Of a stretch of 7,075 bases of DNA, positions 5,692 to 7,075 are shown in pieces. The stretch is taken from NCBI GenBank assembly GCA_005793025.1, contig SXQI01000280.1, positions 1 through 7,075 on the forward strand. The letters are read 5' to 3'. Both the position numbers and the translations under genes were made by a program. The DNA is from Verrucomicrobiales bacterium. Lineage in GTDB: Bacteria; Verrucomicrobiota; Verrucomicrobiia; Limisphaerales; SXQI01. Position 1 is the stretch's first letter; every line of letters begins with the position of its first letter. Below the pieces are notes generated by a model. The model was not told the origin of the DNA, ran no database searches, and saw nothing but the letters and a program-made list of their open reading frames with translations.

Positions 5692-7075
5692 CACGAAGCC
5701 AAAGCCCGAAACATTTGACTGGATCCTGAGGATCGGCACCTCGATAGGTGTGGCGTCCTGAATAACATCCATCGTCTGTTCCAACTCGTTGGGAACGTCC
5801 AATTCAGGTGATGGGGCCAATTGTGGTGATAGCCCGTCTGGGGTAGTTAATCGTTCCATCGAGAAGCCCAGTCCGCTAATGACAAATGTCTGGGGATCGA
5901 TGGATCCATTGAAGGAAGTTCCGTTCAACATCACTTTGACTTGTCGCCGATCATCAACGCTACCCAGACTCGCACCTCCAGAACCAATTGATTCCTCGGG
6001 TATTCTCGAACTTTCGGCTAGAACCAATGTTTGACCGTCGGCTGCCACTAAACCTGCCACTTCACCATCGTCTTGGGAAAAGTTGTAAGTGCCGTAGTAG
6101 AGTCCCACCAATGCCGAATGCTTGCCTGTAGCGACTTTTTTTAACCCAGAACCCGGGATCGACCCAAGGCCAGGGTGGATCGCCGTAATAGAAAAGCCAG
6201 TGTCGGTGAACGTTCCAAGCAGCCGCACTCCATTCGGTTTCTTGTAATCGAATGCTCCGTCCAAGGCTATTGGAACATCGCCAATCGCGTCCGCAGCCCC
6301 GTATGCCGAAGTGTTATCCCCTGCGAGCATGATTGCTCTCTGGTCGGCAGTTACTATTACGCCGATCAAACCACGCTCGCCCAGCCCTGAATACGTCCCA
6401 AAATAGATTCCTCTATAATCTGGCAGACGGATCGCCACTGTTTTTGTCGGCGATGCGTTGCCGGCGGCATCCAACGCATAGGCCGATACCGTGTGATTTC
6501 CCAATCCCGGTTGTATGAGATGACTCCAAGCGGTTGTTCCAGTCGCCTCCATCCACTCACCGCTGTCAATTCTCACCATAACTTTGGAGACACCTAAATT
6601 GTCACCGGCCGTCCCTTTGACTAAAACCTCGTGCGTAGTGATTTTCGAGTTGTTCGCTGGTGTTGAGATCACGAGGGATGGCAAACTTTTATCTACGAAT
6701 TTAGCCGTTAATGACAGGTTCTCGGCCATCACGAAAGAGATCGTCGCCGTTTTAATTGGGGTCGTACCGTAACCAGTCCAACCATCAAACGTTGTGCCTT
6801 TCTGAACGGTTGCCGTCATCGAATACGTTTTTCCAACCACCAAGTTCGACGTGTTCAAGTTTGGGGTCACGATTCCGGATCCAACCACGTTTACCGAAAG
6901 TGGTTTCGCGATATCATAATAGAACACACGCGTAACCTCTGGAGACAGATTGCCACTCGCATCACGAGCTCGCACACGGATTGTAGAAGCTCCCGGAGCC
7001 AACGGCACGGCAATCGTCCACGCAGTTGTTCCTGCTGCTGCCCCGTAGGCATTGGTTCCAGAGGCAGTCTCAACC
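5530..7075 (-). CDS. Large secreted Ig-like/InlB-type repeat protein, C-terminal part (5' end beyond window)
   Basis: The frame is open from the window edge to TAA at 5530-5532, giving 514 residues with no start or signal peptide in view. Visible modules in fragment numbering are: the end of an Ig-like repeat (1-56, 'IRVRARDASGNLSP'); a divergent InlB B-repeat/bacterial repeat-like domain (59-127, 'FDGWTG' then 'LTAKF'); a second Ig-like repeat (132-217, 'VSAYALDAAGNASP'); two related beta modules starting 'GIYFGTYS' and 'GLYYGTYN' (220-313 and 323-408); an acidic Pro-rich linker (410-450); and a terminal module (462-514) with 'YRIQSSTDLLNW' and 'FYRVVAK'. That last module is common at the C-terminus of verrucomicrobial exported proteins. 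There is no transmembrane anchor, LPXTG or PEP-CTERM at the end. It is probably extracellular or surface-exposed and adhesive or structural; no catalytic domain is visible in the part seen. It ends 71 bp before the SDR start, so read-through is possible but it need not share the operon. Confidence 0.87.
   Translation of the reverse strand, partial: VETASGTNAYGAAAGTTAWTIAVPLAPGASTIRVRARDASGNLSPEVTRVFYYDIAKPLSVNVVGSGIVTPNLNTSNLVVGKTYSMTATVQKGTTFDGWTGYGTTPIKTATISFVMAENLSLTAKFVDKSLPSLVISTPANNSKITTHEVLVKGTAGDNLGVSKVMVRIDSGEWMEATGTTAWSHLIQPGLGNHTVSAYALDAAGNASPTKTVAIRLPDYRGIYFGTYSGLGERGLIGVIVTADQRAIMLAGDNTSAYGAADAIGDVPIALDGAFDYKKPNGVRLLGTFTDTGFSITAIHPGLGSIPGSGLKKVATGKHSALVGLYYGTYNFSQDDGEVAGLVAADGQTLVLAESSRIPEESIGSGGASLGSVDDRRQVKVMLNGTSFNGSIDPQTFVISGLGFSMERLTTPDGLSPQLAPSPELDVPNELEQTMDVIQDATPIEVPILRIQSNVSGFGFVFSTQVGRTYRIQSSTDLLNWNDLTETFTADAEEYEFSEPEVEDAHRFYRVVAK
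5851..6417 (-). repeat. Tandem duplication of a 'G-x-Y-x-G-T-Y' beta module within the secreted protein
   Basis: Two consecutive protein segments, coded by about 6417-6136 and 6108-5851, share one plan. Each opens with GIYFGTYS or GLYYGTYN. A Gly-rich turn and a hydrophobic strand follow (GVIVTADQRAIMLAG versus GLVAADGQTLVLAES). Each ends in a strand pair 'LLGTFTDTGFSITAI' or 'LNGTSFNGSIDPQTF'. Divergence is high, so the duplication is old, and it is visible at protein rather than DNA level. The boundaries are approximate. Confidence 0.6.
6694..6897 (-). other. Divergent InlB B-repeat-like domain within the secreted protein
   Basis: The coded segment runs from 'LSVNVVGSGIVTP' to 'LTAKFVDK'. 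It has the sequence logic of bacterial InlB-like repeats: a short strand with 'GSG.V.P', then 'GKTYSMTATVQKGTTFDGW', then a segment ending in 'SLTAKF'. Such domains are small beta folds found in surface and secreted multi-domain proteins and are usually structural spacers or adhesive modules. Confidence 0.65.

Overview
The window looks like a chromosomal segment of a free-living Gram-negative bacterium, most likely a member of the Verrucomicrobiota (Pedosphaera/Limisphaera-like), although this is inferred from protein style only. The main clues are the C-terminal module of the large secreted protein at the right edge, which ends in a 'G-x-x-Y-x-I-x-S-S-x-D-L-x-x-W ... F-Y-R-V' pattern typical of verrucomicrobial exported proteins, a LarA-like racemase next to a sugar-acid SDR, and a tandem pair of divergent thymidylate kinases. 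Base composition is close to balanced, and most genes lack a strong Shine-Dalgarno sequence.

Layout from left to right. Positions 1-594 (+) hold the C-terminal part of a TIM-barrel sugar isomerase/epimerase whose start lies before the window. It converges, with only 4 bases between stop codons, on a block in which every gene lies on the minus strand. Read in the direction of transcription (right to left), that block is: the 3' end of a large secreted Ig/InlB-like repeat protein (7075-5530); an SDR dehydrogenase of the D-mannonate oxidoreductase (YjmF/UxuB-SDR) type (5458-4643); a nickel-pincer racemase of the LarA family (4610-3330); an FmdB-type zinc-ribbon protein with a long acidic tail (3283-2768); a compact site-2-type M50 membrane metalloprotease (2719-2066); a thymidylate kinase-like protein with an intact P-loop (2046-1339); and a second, 4-bp-overlapping thymidylate kinase-like protein whose P-loop lysine is an arginine (1342-599).

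The six genes from 5458 to 599 are spaced by 32, 46, 48, 19 and -4 bp and could form one transcription unit. They fall into two functional blocks. The LarA homologue and the SDR suggest sugar-acid metabolism: a 2-hydroxyacid epimerase feeding a mannonate/fructuronate-type oxidoreductase is a reasonable hypothesis. The FmdB-M50-Tmk-Tmk block looks like housekeeping, with an unusual duplicated and diverged nucleotide kinase. No RNA gene, mobile element, CRISPR array or convincing terminator was seen, and no gene-free stretch exceeds about 75 bases. The two observations most worth following up are the LarA-homologue/mannonate-SDR pair and the overlapping kinase pair in which one partner has lost the Walker A lysine.
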